64,000 nucleotides of DNA from Polycyclovorans sp964425915 (GTDB lineage Bacteria > Pseudomonadota > Gammaproteobacteria > Nevskiales > Nevskiaceae): assembly GCA_964425915.1 (NCBI GenBank), contig CAYROO010000001.1, positions 62,001-126,000 on the forward strand. The letters are read 5' to 3'. The notes below the pieces were generated by a model that saw only the letters and a program-made list of their open reading frames with translations, did not search any database and had not been told where the DNA came from. A program made the translations under genes and the position numbers. Below are positions 49,929 through 58,165 of the stretch, in pieces. How positions within the stretch are numbered: position 1 is the first letter of the stretch; each line of letters starts with the position of its first letter.

Positions 49929-49948
49929 CTTGTCGAATGGCTGACAAG
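49929..49948. promoter_or_regulatory. Candidate TetR operator
   Basis: CTTGTC-N8-GACAAG is a perfect 6-bp inverted repeat centred between the divergent SDR and TetR genes. TetR-family operators are commonly of this size. The words TTGT/ACAAG recur just downstream (49955-49960), hinting at a second half-site. Confidence 0.5.
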
Positions 49949-50016
49949 TGACTGCTTGTATCGTTTTATCTTCGTCACGAAAGGTGCATAGTCGCCCACT
50001 CGGAGGGACGCCGACC

Positions 50017-50595
50017 ATGACACAAACCGTAACGCGCCGCAGCGCTCGAGACCGGATTTTCGAAGCCGCTCGCGACCTCTTCTACCGCAGGGGCATTCAC
50101 GGCGTGGGCGTCGAAACGATTGCCCAGGCCGCCGGCGCCACCAAGATGAGCCTGTACCGCGCCTTCCCTTCCAAAGATGCGCTGGTGACCGAATGCCTGA
50201 AGGCCTCGGAAACGGAATTCTGGGAGTGGTGGAACGAAACCCTGGCCCCGCACGAAGGCGAGCCTGAGGCTCAGCTGCGAGCGCTGTTCGATGCGCTCGC
50301 CGCCAAGACCTGCGGCAAGGACTCCCGCGGCTGCGCCATCGCCAATGCCGCTGTCGAAATCGACGATGGCGACCACCCGGGCCGGGCGGTGATCGTTGCC
50401 CACAAACGCACAGTGCGCGCCCGCCTGCGTCGGCTTTGCGCTGCACTCAAAACCAAAACCCCGAACGAGCTGGCCGACAGCCTGATGCTGCTGATGGAAG
50501 GGGCCCACAGCACCCGTCTCAGCTTCCGCAGCCACGGCCCTGCCAGCAGCCTGGCGGATGCAGCGCACCGGCTGATCGCAGCGCATCAGCGCTGA
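50017..50595 (+). CDS. TetR-family transcriptional regulator
   Basis: 192 residues. The N-terminal helix-turn-helix reads RDLFYRRGIHGVGVETIAQAAGATKMSLYRAFPSKDALV in recognisable pieces. The C-terminal ligand domain has a CGKDSRGCAIANAAVE segment typical of the TetR group with a Cys pair. It probably represses itself and the divergent SDR gene. GGAGGG lies upstream of the ATG. Confidence 0.93.
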   Translation: MTQTVTRRSARDRIFEAARDLFYRRGIHGVGVETIAQAAGATKMSLYRAFPSKDALVTECLKASETEFWEWWNETLAPHEGEPEAQLRALFDALAAKTCGKDSRGCAIANAAVEIDDGDHPGRAVIVAHKRTVRARLRRLCAALKTKTPNELADSLMLLMEGAHSTRLSFRSHGPASSLADAAHRLIAAHQR

Positions 50596-50609
50596 CCACT
50601 AAACATCGG

Positions 50610-51032
50610 ATGCGCCGCCCAACTCGCGATCGCAACTGCACATTGACGGTCGCCTGGGCCATGGCCATGGCCTGCAGTACGCCTGGGCATGCCGCCGACA
50701 ATTACGCGCACCACAGTCAGGTCTCACCGTCAGCCGGGGCGATGGCCGAGGCCCCACGCCGAATGTCACTGATTGAAGTCGCCGCGTTTCGTTCACGTCC
50801 TACCGTCAGCGTCTTTGCTGAGCACGGCATCAGACTGATCGACCCCGATATATTCCTCGTAAGAGGCGAACGCCTAGCGACCGGCGCTTGCAGCTTTACC
50901 GAAGCGTTTCCAGTCAGCGAGCCGGAACTCGCTCGCTCAGACGAAGGTTTGGCGATTACGAGTGTGCAATTGGCAGTGGACTTTCCCCATTGTGAAGCCT
51001 TGGTCGAGCGGGGCTTGCGCGAACAATTCTAG
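50610..51032 (+). CDS. Small secreted protein of unknown function
   Basis: 140 residues from the ATG at 50610. A probable signal peptide (MRRPTRDRNCTLTVAWAMAMA...GHAADN) is followed by a domain with three Cys (LATGACSFTEAF, DFPHCEAL). I recognise no family. Sequence composition is slightly less GC-rich than its neighbours. It starts 14 bp after the TetR stop and ends 17 bp before the convergent phosphatase, so it may be a co-transcribed passenger or a decayed gene. Confidence 0.5.
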   Translation: MRRPTRDRNCTLTVAWAMAMACSTPGHAADNYAHHSQVSPSAGAMAEAPRRMSLIEVAAFRSRPTVSVFAEHGIRLIDPDIFLVRGERLATGACSFTEAFPVSEPELARSDEGLAITSVQLAVDFPHCEALVERGLREQF

Positions 51033-51048
51033 AACGCTGCAAGGATCT

Positions 51049-52962
51049 TCAATCCGGCTGCAGCACGCCCTCCGGCGCGGGCGCGCTCTGGCGCTCACCC
51101 ACGGTCGCGGTCATGACCATCCCGTGCAAGCTGACCGTGTCGATCTGGTCGCGGTAGCGCGGAGACGGCAGTGCCAGCGGATCATCGGCCGCCCAGCTCA
51201 CCATCTGCATGCCGAGCACATCGGGGCTGTCCGGCGTGAGCTTGTCCTGCCACCAGTATTCGAAGATGGCACGCTCTGGCGTGAGGTCGACGATGCCGTA
51301 CCCGTGGTCCACCCACTCGATGAACTGCACATTCTTGTTGGCGGTGGCGATCAGCAGTTCCAGCGCGCGTGCACCGGCCACGTTCAGGGCCTGCGGGTTC
51401 TGCGGCACCGCGTTGGCGAAGATCTCGTCGGCCCCGCCCCGCCCCATCGAGCTGGGCGCGAACTCGACGCCGACGCTGTCCCGGCGTGCGTTGAGCGGGC
51501 CAAGGTTGCCGGTACCGGCGCGGACAAATCCGGCGACCGCATTTTCCGGGGTGGAGCCACCGCGCAGTGAGGGCAGCGGCAGGCCACTGAGGTAGGACGA
51601 CAGCAAGGCATCACGTCCCACCAGGTCGGCACCCAGGTTGCCATGGGCATCGCCCGAGACCAGCACCGTGCCGTGGATCCGCTGGGCAGCGGCGTTGCCG
51701 CCCGCCAGAAAGTCGCAGAGTGCGCGGCGTTCCGCGGCATAGTCGGCCCAGCGCGACAGGCCGAGTTTGGGGAGCGACACGCCCTCGACGATGGAGGGGA
51801 TATCCACCGGCGTCATCCAGGTCTGGTTGTTGAGCACCTTCCACTGGACCTGGCGCTGCTGGGCCTCCAGCAGGCCGGCGGTGAGCCATTCGAACTGCGG
51901 CGTACCGTAGAGGCTGGCGGCGCCCTCCGGCAGGTGGGTGGCTGCGGGAGACTGGTCGTAACGAGGCAGACCGATCTGGGTATCCACGCCAAAGAATTCC
52001 GCCAGCTGACCGTATGGCAGCCGCCGATACAGCAGGCGCACATTCTCGGGTTCGGGGTATTCGCCGTTTTCCATGAGGATGAAGGCACCGCTGCCATCGC
52101 TCCGCACCGGCCGCGATGGCGTCCATTCCCAGAACGCCCGACAGGTGTCATCCAGGGTGGTGTCACCGCGCTGGCCATCGAAGGGCGTGGGCAGTTCGTT
52201 GCCATAGCCCGGATCGATGTCATGGTTGTCCCAGACGATCATCCAGGGGTGCTGCTGATGCGCGCGGCACAGATTGGGATCGGAGCGGAACAGGGCATAG
52301 CGCCGACGCACCTCATCCAGATTCAGCCAGTCCCGGTAGTCCACATCGGCGGTGTCGAAACGGTCGCGGCGGGCCCGCACCTGCTCATCCTCGTCAACGA
52401 AGTCGTAGATGTAGTCGCCACAATGCAGCACCAGATCGAGATCGTTTCGGCGCGCCAGATGGCCGTAGCCGCTCCAGTGGCTGGACCAGTAACTGGAGCA
52501 GGCCACCACCGCAAAGCGGAGCTGCGCGGCGCGCTGGTCGACGGCCGGCGCGGTGCGGGTGCGCCCGGTCAGCGAGCGTGCGTCACCGGTGCTGAAGCCG
52601 TAGTAGTAGGTGGTGGCCGGCTGCAGCCCGGTGACATCCACTTTCACCGTCCAATCGCGCTGCGGCAGTGCCTGCTGGCGACCGCTGCGGACGATGTCGA
52701 GCAATGCAGGATCGCGCGCCACCACCCAATCCACCGGCACCGCCCCTGCGCCAGGGCGGGTGACGCGAGTCCAGATGATGACGCGATCGGACAAGGGGTC
52801 GCCGCTGGCCACGCCGTGGCAGAACGGTGCCGGGCTGACGGTGGGATAGTCGAACGCCGGCGGCAGGCCAGGCGAGGTCAAATCATCGCCGCTGCATGCC
52901 GGTAACAGGGAGGCGGCGCCCGCACCGCCCACTGCCTTGAGAAACCCGCGCCGAGTCGTCAT
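51049..52962 (-). CDS. phoD: PhoD-type alkaline phosphatase, Tat lipoprotein
   Basis: 637 residues from the ATG at 52962. A twin-arginine signal (TTRRGFLKAVGG) ends at a lipobox-like LLPACSG. A PhoD N-terminal domain (FCHGVASGDPLSDRVIIWTRV) precedes the metallophosphatase domain with VVACSSYWSSHWSGY, HCGDYIYDF, WDNHDIDPGYGNE and VSGDAHGNLGADL. It releases phosphate from organic esters or diesters outside the cytoplasm, using calcium and iron in PhoD. A TTG at 52977 is a possible but weaker start. Confidence 0.9.
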   Translation of the reverse strand: MTTRRGFLKAVGGAGAASLLPACSGDDLTSPGLPPAFDYPTVSPAPFCHGVASGDPLSDRVIIWTRVTRPGAGAVPVDWVVARDPALLDIVRSGRQQALPQRDWTVKVDVTGLQPATTYYYGFSTGDARSLTGRTRTAPAVDQRAAQLRFAVVACSSYWSSHWSGYGHLARRNDLDLVLHCGDYIYDFVDEDEQVRARRDRFDTADVDYRDWLNLDEVRRRYALFRSDPNLCRAHQQHPWMIVWDNHDIDPGYGNELPTPFDGQRGDTTLDDTCRAFWEWTPSRPVRSDGSGAFILMENGEYPEPENVRLLYRRLPYGQLAEFFGVDTQIGLPRYDQSPAATHLPEGAASLYGTPQFEWLTAGLLEAQQRQVQWKVLNNQTWMTPVDIPSIVEGVSLPKLGLSRWADYAAERRALCDFLAGGNAAAQRIHGTVLVSGDAHGNLGADLVGRDALLSSYLSGLPLPSLRGGSTPENAVAGFVRAGTGNLGPLNARRDSVGVEFAPSSMGRGGADEIFANAVPQNPQALNVAGARALELLIATANKNVQFIEWVDHGYGIVDLTPERAIFEYWWQDKLTPDSPDVLGMQMVSWAADDPLALPSPRYRDQIDTVSLHGMVMTATVGERQSAPAPEGVLQPD

Positions 52963-53020
52963 TTCCGCACTGTCCAAAAGCTTGAAAGCGTAGCGACGTC
53001 CGGTGACAGCCTCATGATGC

Positions 53021-53530
53021 CTACCCTGGCTGCCGGTCGTAACGCAGGCCGGTGATCTCCAGTACCTGACGTCCGCCGGGCAACATCACCGTGACGACAT
53101 CGCCAACGCGCTTTCCCAGCAATGCGCGCGCCAAGGGCGCGTCGATGCTGATCCAGGCGCGGGTGGCGTCCACCTCGTCGGCCCCGACCAGGCGGTAACT
53201 GCGCGCATCGCCGCGCTCGTCTTCCACCGATACCCAAGCGCCGAAGTACACCCGTGAAGGGTCGCTGGGCGGGCGATCCGACACCTGCAGCACTTCCAGG
53301 CGGCCAGTGAGATATTGCAGACGACGGTCGATCTCGCGCAGCTCCTTCTTGCGGTACTGATACTCGGCGTTCTCCGAGCGATCGCCTTCCGCCGCCGCCG
53401 CGGACAGGGCCTTGACCACTTCCGGGCGCCGTTCCCGCCACAGGTGATCAAACTCCGCTTTGAGCCGCCCGTGCCCCTCCGGAGTGATATAGGGCGAGGC
53501 CTTGGGAGCGGGTGCGCGCCAGCGGCTCAT
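53021..53530 (-). CDS. greB: Transcription elongation factor GreB
   Basis: 169 residues. The N-terminal coiled coil contains the acidic tip region AAAEGDRSENAEYQYRKKELREIDRRL, and the KKELREIDRR pattern distinguishes GreB from GreA. The C-terminal FKBP-like domain ends VMLPGGRQVLEITGLRYD. It rescues backtracked RNA polymerase by stimulating transcript cleavage. It lies two bases after the exporter gene. Confidence 0.92.
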   Translation of the reverse strand: MSRWRAPAPKASPYITPEGHGRLKAEFDHLWRERRPEVVKALSAAAAEGDRSENAEYQYRKKELREIDRRLQYLTGRLEVLQVSDRPPSDPSRVYFGAWVSVEDERGDARSYRLVGADEVDATRAWISIDAPLARALLGKRVGDVVTVMLPGGRQVLEITGLRYDRQPG

Positions 53531-53532
53531 GG

Positions 53533-56244
53533 CTACTTCATCATCGCCGTCATGCGGGCGATGCGCTCGGCCTGGATGCGGTTGAGGTTGCGGAACACGG
53601 TAGCGGCAATGCGCGGGTAGCGCTGGCGCAAGCGCTCCAGATCATCCGAGTTGAAGCGCAGCACCCGCGCCGGCGTGACGGCGGTGACATTGGCGGTGCG
53701 GCGCTGTCCGAAATAGCCGGTCTCGCCCACCACTGACCCGCGGGTCACCTGGTTCAGCACCCGGCGTCGGCCATCGCGATCAATCCAGGCTTCGAGCCGG
53801 CCATCCACCACCACGTACATGTCGCGCGCGACGTCCCCCTCACGGATCAACTCATCCTCCGCATCCAGCTTCTCCATCCGCGCGGTGAGCGCGAACAGTC
53901 GCGTCTGCCGCAGGCTGAGGCCGGAGAACAGCGGAATGGTGTGTTGCGGCGACTGCCCAAGGTCGATCCGCAGCAGATCCCAATAGCTGACGATCCGCAG
54001 CTTGGACCCAAGTGCCGGGGTCAGCGTGAGATCGACGATCCAGGCCAGAAACAGCGTGGTGGCCGACAACCAGCCGAACTGCGCCTGGCTGCGCAGCTCG
54101 CTGCCGGTGAACACCAGAAATCCGAGGATCAGCGCCAGGCTGGTCAGCGATACCGGCCGTATCGTATGGCGCAGGGCGCTGGCCACAGCCTTGGCCTCGT
54201 TGCCGGTGCTGCGGGCATCGTGGTTGAAGCGCGTGAGGAAGTGGATGGTGTCGTCCACCGCAATGCCCAGCACGATGCAGGCGATCAGGCTGGTGGTGGG
54301 GTTGAGGCTGATGCCGGTGAAGCCCAGCAGGCCGAAATAGATGACGATGGGCGCCATGTTGGGCACCAGGGCGATCGCCGCTGCCCGTAGCGAGTTGAAC
54401 AGCGCCGCCAGCATCAACAGAATCGCCAGCAGCGCAATGCCAATCGACTGCCACTGGCCACTGGCCAGCACCTCGACGGTGCGCGTGGCGACCACCGGTG
54501 TGCCGGTCAGGGTGGCCTCCAGTGGGCGTTGCAACCGCGCCAGACGTTGGTCCGCCCGCTGCACGAATTCGGCAATGGTGGCCGAGTCGTCGACGTTGAG
54601 TCGCACCGAGATGACCGCACTGCGAAATCCGGCGTCCACCGCCCGCCGCAGCGAATCGGAGCCACCGAATACCAGGATCTGCTTGACCGCCGCGGCGCTG
54701 TCGGGGATGCGGAACCAGGCCGGGTCGCCCTCGTTGAGGCTCTGATTGAGGACCTTGAGGTGGTCCAGGTAGGACACGGCTGCGCCCACCTCCGGCTGGT
54801 TGCGCAGCCAGTGCTGGAGGTCATCGATCTGCTGCAACAACTCGGGTTGGGTCAGCGCGTCGTTGACGTAGGTATCGATCAGGATCGACACCATGGTGGC
54901 GCCGTTGAACGCCTCGTTGAGCATTTCGAAATCGCGACGCACCTCGGCTTTGGGGTCAAAGTTGCCAATGTAGTCGGCGCCGCTCTGGATGCGCGTGGCG
55001 AAGAACCCAGCGACCAGCATGGTCACGGCGGACACCGACACGATCAGGGTCCGATGGCGAAGATCGAAACCTGCCAGCCGGTCGGCCCAGCGATGGAAGC
55101 GGGCGATGGCCGGCCCCTGCGCGCGCGGCGAACAGCGCACCGCGTCCAGCGCCAGCGGCAGGAATAGCACCATCAGCAGGATCGACACCACCACGCTGAA
55201 TGCGGCCAGATAGGCAAACTGACGCACCGCCGGCAGCGGCGACAGCGCCAGGGCGAGAAAGCCGGCGGCGGTGGTGGCGGCACACAGGCCGAGCGGCACG
55301 CTCACCCGTTGCAACACCCTGAGCAGCCGCTGCGGACGACTGGCGGGGTGCGGGGTGAAGAACTCGGCGAGCACGTGGACCGCGTAGGACAGTCCCAAGG
55401 TGAGCACCAAGGGCGGCACGATGGACGTAACCAGATTCATCGGCAGGTCCAGCAGCGCCATCAGCGCCAAGGTCAACCACAGCGACAGACCGATGGTAAA
55501 GGCCGCCACCAGGGTGGCCTTGAGGCAGCGGAAAGCCAGGCCCAGCAGGCCAATGATCACCACGAATATGGCCGGCAGGGTGAAGGCCAGGGTATGCAGC
55601 AGCGCCTCCGTGGTCGCCGCCTGTACCACCACCGAACCGGTGAGCCAAACCTGCTCGACTCCGGGCACCTGCGCCGCCTCGCGCAGGGCCTCAGTCATGC
55701 CGTTGGCACGGAAGGCCTCGGCGTCGAGGCCGTCGAGCCCGATCAGAAAGGCTGCCAGCCGATCATCCGGCGTCACCAGCGACCCCGCGTACAGCGGGTT
55801 TGCCTCGATCTGTCCCGCCATGCCGGCGATGCGTGCGGGGTCGGTTCGCGCCATCTCGGTAAAGGTGCTGACATCCAGGGTCTGGGCATCGGCCAACAGA
55901 TTGGGCGCGGTTGCCAGGGACAGCACATCGGCGACCCCGGGCACCGCCTTGAGGGCTCGCGTCACCGCCTCCACCTGCGCCAGCCCTTCGACGCTGAGCA
56001 CCGAGGGCAACTGAATCGCCAGCAGCAGCCGATCGGTATCGCCGAAGGTGGACTGGAGGCGGCGATAGGCCACCTGCCCGGCGTCATCCTCGGGCAACAG
56101 ACGCTCCAGTGAGGGATCAATGCGGACCGTCAGCGCGCCCCGCTCCGGATCCACCAGCGCGATGCCCGCCGCGACGGCCAACAGCAGCACGCCAGTCAGC
56201 ACGATGCGGGCATGGGCGGCGAGTCGGGCGAACAGACCTTCCAT
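53533..56244 (-). CDS. MMPL/RND exporter with C-terminal cyclic-nucleotide-binding domain
   Basis: 903 residues from the ATG at 56244; a frame to 56352 lies in the upstream gene. Two sets of six membrane segments follow membrane helices 1 and 7, each with a large periplasmic loop. Proton-relay-like words are IVPPLVLTLGLSYAVHVLAEF and CIVLGIAVDDTIHFLTRFNHDAR. From about residue 780 a CAP_ED fold follows: ELIREGDVARDMYVVVDGRLEAW, then the phosphate-binding cassette GSVVGETGYFGQRRTANVTAV with its GE and RTA. The family moves lipids, hopanoids or hydrophobic compounds. Ligand gating by a cyclic nucleotide is inference. The LolA-like gene lies seven bases upstream. Confidence 0.9.
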   Translation of the reverse strand: MEGLFARLAAHARIVLTGVLLLAVAAGIALVDPERGALTVRIDPSLERLLPEDDAGQVAYRRLQSTFGDTDRLLLAIQLPSVLSVEGLAQVEAVTRALKAVPGVADVLSLATAPNLLADAQTLDVSTFTEMARTDPARIAGMAGQIEANPLYAGSLVTPDDRLAAFLIGLDGLDAEAFRANGMTEALREAAQVPGVEQVWLTGSVVVQAATTEALLHTLAFTLPAIFVVIIGLLGLAFRCLKATLVAAFTIGLSLWLTLALMALLDLPMNLVTSIVPPLVLTLGLSYAVHVLAEFFTPHPASRPQRLLRVLQRVSVPLGLCAATTAAGFLALALSPLPAVRQFAYLAAFSVVVSILLMVLFLPLALDAVRCSPRAQGPAIARFHRWADRLAGFDLRHRTLIVSVSAVTMLVAGFFATRIQSGADYIGNFDPKAEVRRDFEMLNEAFNGATMVSILIDTYVNDALTQPELLQQIDDLQHWLRNQPEVGAAVSYLDHLKVLNQSLNEGDPAWFRIPDSAAAVKQILVFGGSDSLRRAVDAGFRSAVISVRLNVDDSATIAEFVQRADQRLARLQRPLEATLTGTPVVATRTVEVLASGQWQSIGIALLAILLMLAALFNSLRAAAIALVPNMAPIVIYFGLLGFTGISLNPTTSLIACIVLGIAVDDTIHFLTRFNHDARSTGNEAKAVASALRHTIRPVSLTSLALILGFLVFTGSELRSQAQFGWLSATTLFLAWIVDLTLTPALGSKLRIVSYWDLLRIDLGQSPQHTIPLFSGLSLRQTRLFALTARMEKLDAEDELIREGDVARDMYVVVDGRLEAWIDRDGRRRVLNQVTRGSVVGETGYFGQRRTANVTAVTPARVLRFNSDDLERLRQRYPRIAATVFRNLNRIQAERIARMTAMMK

Positions 56245-56251
56245 CCGAGGC

Positions 56252-57046
56252 TCAGTTCCCCAGGTAGAACAGCTGCGGGTTGAACAGCCGACCCGCGAGG
56301 TCATCGCCGCTGGTGACGCCAGTGATGGTGAGCGTGGTGTGGGTGCCGGCACGCAGGTCGTTCATCACGCTTTCCGCAGCGAACCAATGCGGGCCACTCT
56401 GCTGCAGGCTGGCGGCCGGACTGATGAGGCGCTTGGCGACGCCCTCACGGTCGTAGAAGTCCACCTTCAGGGCGACACAGGTCTCGACGTCGACCCAGGC
56501 CTGCAGCTTGACGATACGTTGATCCGGATCCTCGACGTTGTCCTGCTCCACCACCCGTACCGGGCGCCCCTCGATGCCGGCGTCCGCCAACAGTCGTCCG
56601 CCACTGCCGCTGAACGCGCTCTGCATGTGACGCAGGTCGTTGTAGCTGAAGTCGGTGCCAAACAGGGGGTTGTCGCGGGTGCCGCCGATAATCCGCCGCA
56701 CCTTGTTCAGTGCCGGCAGGAACACAAACATCTCGTCGCGCCCATCCGGAGTTTCGCGCATGAGATAGGCGGCGTCACGCATATCAGCCGGCGCGTCCAG
56801 CCGCAGGTTGGCGCGCACCTGGTCATTCTCGCGCTCGGCATACAGCCGGCCGCGCAGGCGCCGTTCACCGCCGCTGCGATCCACCGCGTTCAGTTCAAAG
56901 GTCTGCACCCGTACCGACTCCGGTACGTTGGCGCGCATGCAGGCGTTGAGCGCATCGATATCGCCCCCGTCTTGCGCCCGCAGCGGTGCGCTCAACAGCA
57001 AGCTCAGCGCCAGACATCCCCCACCGATTCCGATCACTCCACGCAT
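56252..57046 (-). CDS. LolA-like outer-membrane-lipoprotein-sorting family protein
   Basis: 264 residues from the ATG at 57046; the frame upstream to 57898 is antisense to the next gene. It has a signal peptide (MRGVIGIGGGCLALSLLLSAPLRA). The LolA_like family words MFVFLPALNKVRRIIGGTRDNPLFGTDFSYNDLRHM and EGVAKRLISP are clear. Such proteins are regularly paired with MMPL exporters and are thought to carry lipid across the periplasm. It forms an operon with the exporter. Confidence 0.9.
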   Translation of the reverse strand: MRGVIGIGGGCLALSLLLSAPLRAQDGGDIDALNACMRANVPESVRVQTFELNAVDRSGGERRLRGRLYAERENDQVRANLRLDAPADMRDAAYLMRETPDGRDEMFVFLPALNKVRRIIGGTRDNPLFGTDFSYNDLRHMQSAFSGSGGRLLADAGIEGRPVRVVEQDNVEDPDQRIVKLQAWVDVETCVALKVDFYDREGVAKRLISPAASLQQSGPHWFAAESVMNDLRAGTHTTLTITGVTSGDDLAGRLFNPQLFYLGN

Positions 57047-57166
57047 CGTCTTCCCCCAGTGCGGTTGAGCCCGAAGCTTACCGCCAACGCGTGACACCCG
57101 GCGCGCCCGTTGTGGCGAGACGGGCGAGCGGCTAGCCTTGCGGTTCGCCCCAGACCTCGGACGCAC

Positions 57167-58165
57167 ATGATTTTGCTCGTTGGCGCAGGCGCAGTCGGCA
57201 CCATCCTTACCGCCTACCTGATGGAGGCGGGGCGCGAACCGCTGAAAGTCTATGTGCGCGACCGCGACCTGCAGGCGTTGCAGACGGTGGACGCCACCCG
57301 AGTCGACCACGTCACCAGCGGACGGCCGCCGCTGATCACACCCAAACCGGCGCTGACCACCGCACTCGACCTCGATGGGGTCGACTACCTCGTGTTGTGC
57401 GTGAAGTTCCCTGATCTGGCGGGCGTGCTGGAACAGATCGGCAGCATTCCGGATCGTTGCACGCTGGTGTCCACCCTCAATGGCGTCAACAGCCTGCGGG
57501 TGATCCGCGAGCGCTTCCCGCGCGCCAAAGTGGTGCCGATGAGCGTGATGTTCAATGGCCAGCGACTGGGCCCCCTGCACGCGCGCATCACCACCAAGCC
57601 CATCGTCATGGCCGGCTCCGACGACCCGCGCCTGCTGGGCATGTTCGGGCGCTCCGGCATGCAGGTGCTGGGGGTGGCCGGCGAGGCCGCCGTGTGGGGC
57701 AAGCTGCTGATCAACCTGGCGAATGCGCTTGGCGCCGCAACGCACACCACCTTCAAGGACCTGTTCACCCACCCCGACCTGCGTGCCTGTTACGTCGGCG
57801 TGCTGGATGAGGCCATTGCGGTGCTCCGCGCCGCCGGGATCAAGTTTCAGCTGCCGATGCCCGTGGGCTACGGCACCTACCGCTTCCTGCTGCTGCACGG
57901 CGGCCCCATCCTGTGGTGGGTGGCGCGGGTGAAGAATGGACTGGAGGATGGCAGCTATCCGTCAATGGTGGCCGACCTCGACAGTGGCCGCGTCACCGAG
58001 GTCAGTCAGCTCAATGGCGAGATCGTCTGTCTTGGCGAGCGCTGTGGTCACCCCACCCCAATCAACCGCGCCCTCACCGAATTGATTCTCGACATGCACG
58101 GTGCGCCGGTGAAGTACCTCAGCCCGAGCGCGCTGCGACAGCGTCTGGGTCTGGGGGCGGCATGA
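57167..58165 (+). CDS. Ketopantoate reductase (ApbA/PanE) family protein
   Basis: 332 residues from the ATG at 57167. The NADPH motif is MILLVGAGAVGTILTAYL, followed by VDYLVLCVKF and STLNGVNSL. The C-terminal domain holds the Lys region VWGKLLINLANALGAATH. Ketopantoate reductase makes pantoate for coenzyme A; family members with other substrates are common, and length and spacing here do not settle it. Coupled to selO by an ATGA overlap. Confidence 0.85.
   Translation: MILLVGAGAVGTILTAYLMEAGREPLKVYVRDRDLQALQTVDATRVDHVTSGRPPLITPKPALTTALDLDGVDYLVLCVKFPDLAGVLEQIGSIPDRCTLVSTLNGVNSLRVIRERFPRAKVVPMSVMFNGQRLGPLHARITTKPIVMAGSDDPRLLGMFGRSGMQVLGVAGEAAVWGKLLINLANALGAATHTTFKDLFTHPDLRACYVGVLDEAIAVLRAAGIKFQLPMPVGYGTYRFLLLHGGPILWWVARVKNGLEDGSYPSMVADLDSGRVTEVSQLNGEIVCLGERCGHPTPINRALTELILDMHGAPVKYLSPSALRQRLGLGAA

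Noticed and set aside
57047..57898. Upstream extension of the LolA-like gene
   Set aside because: Lies antisense to the ketopantoate reductase gene; a signal peptide begins precisely at 57046.
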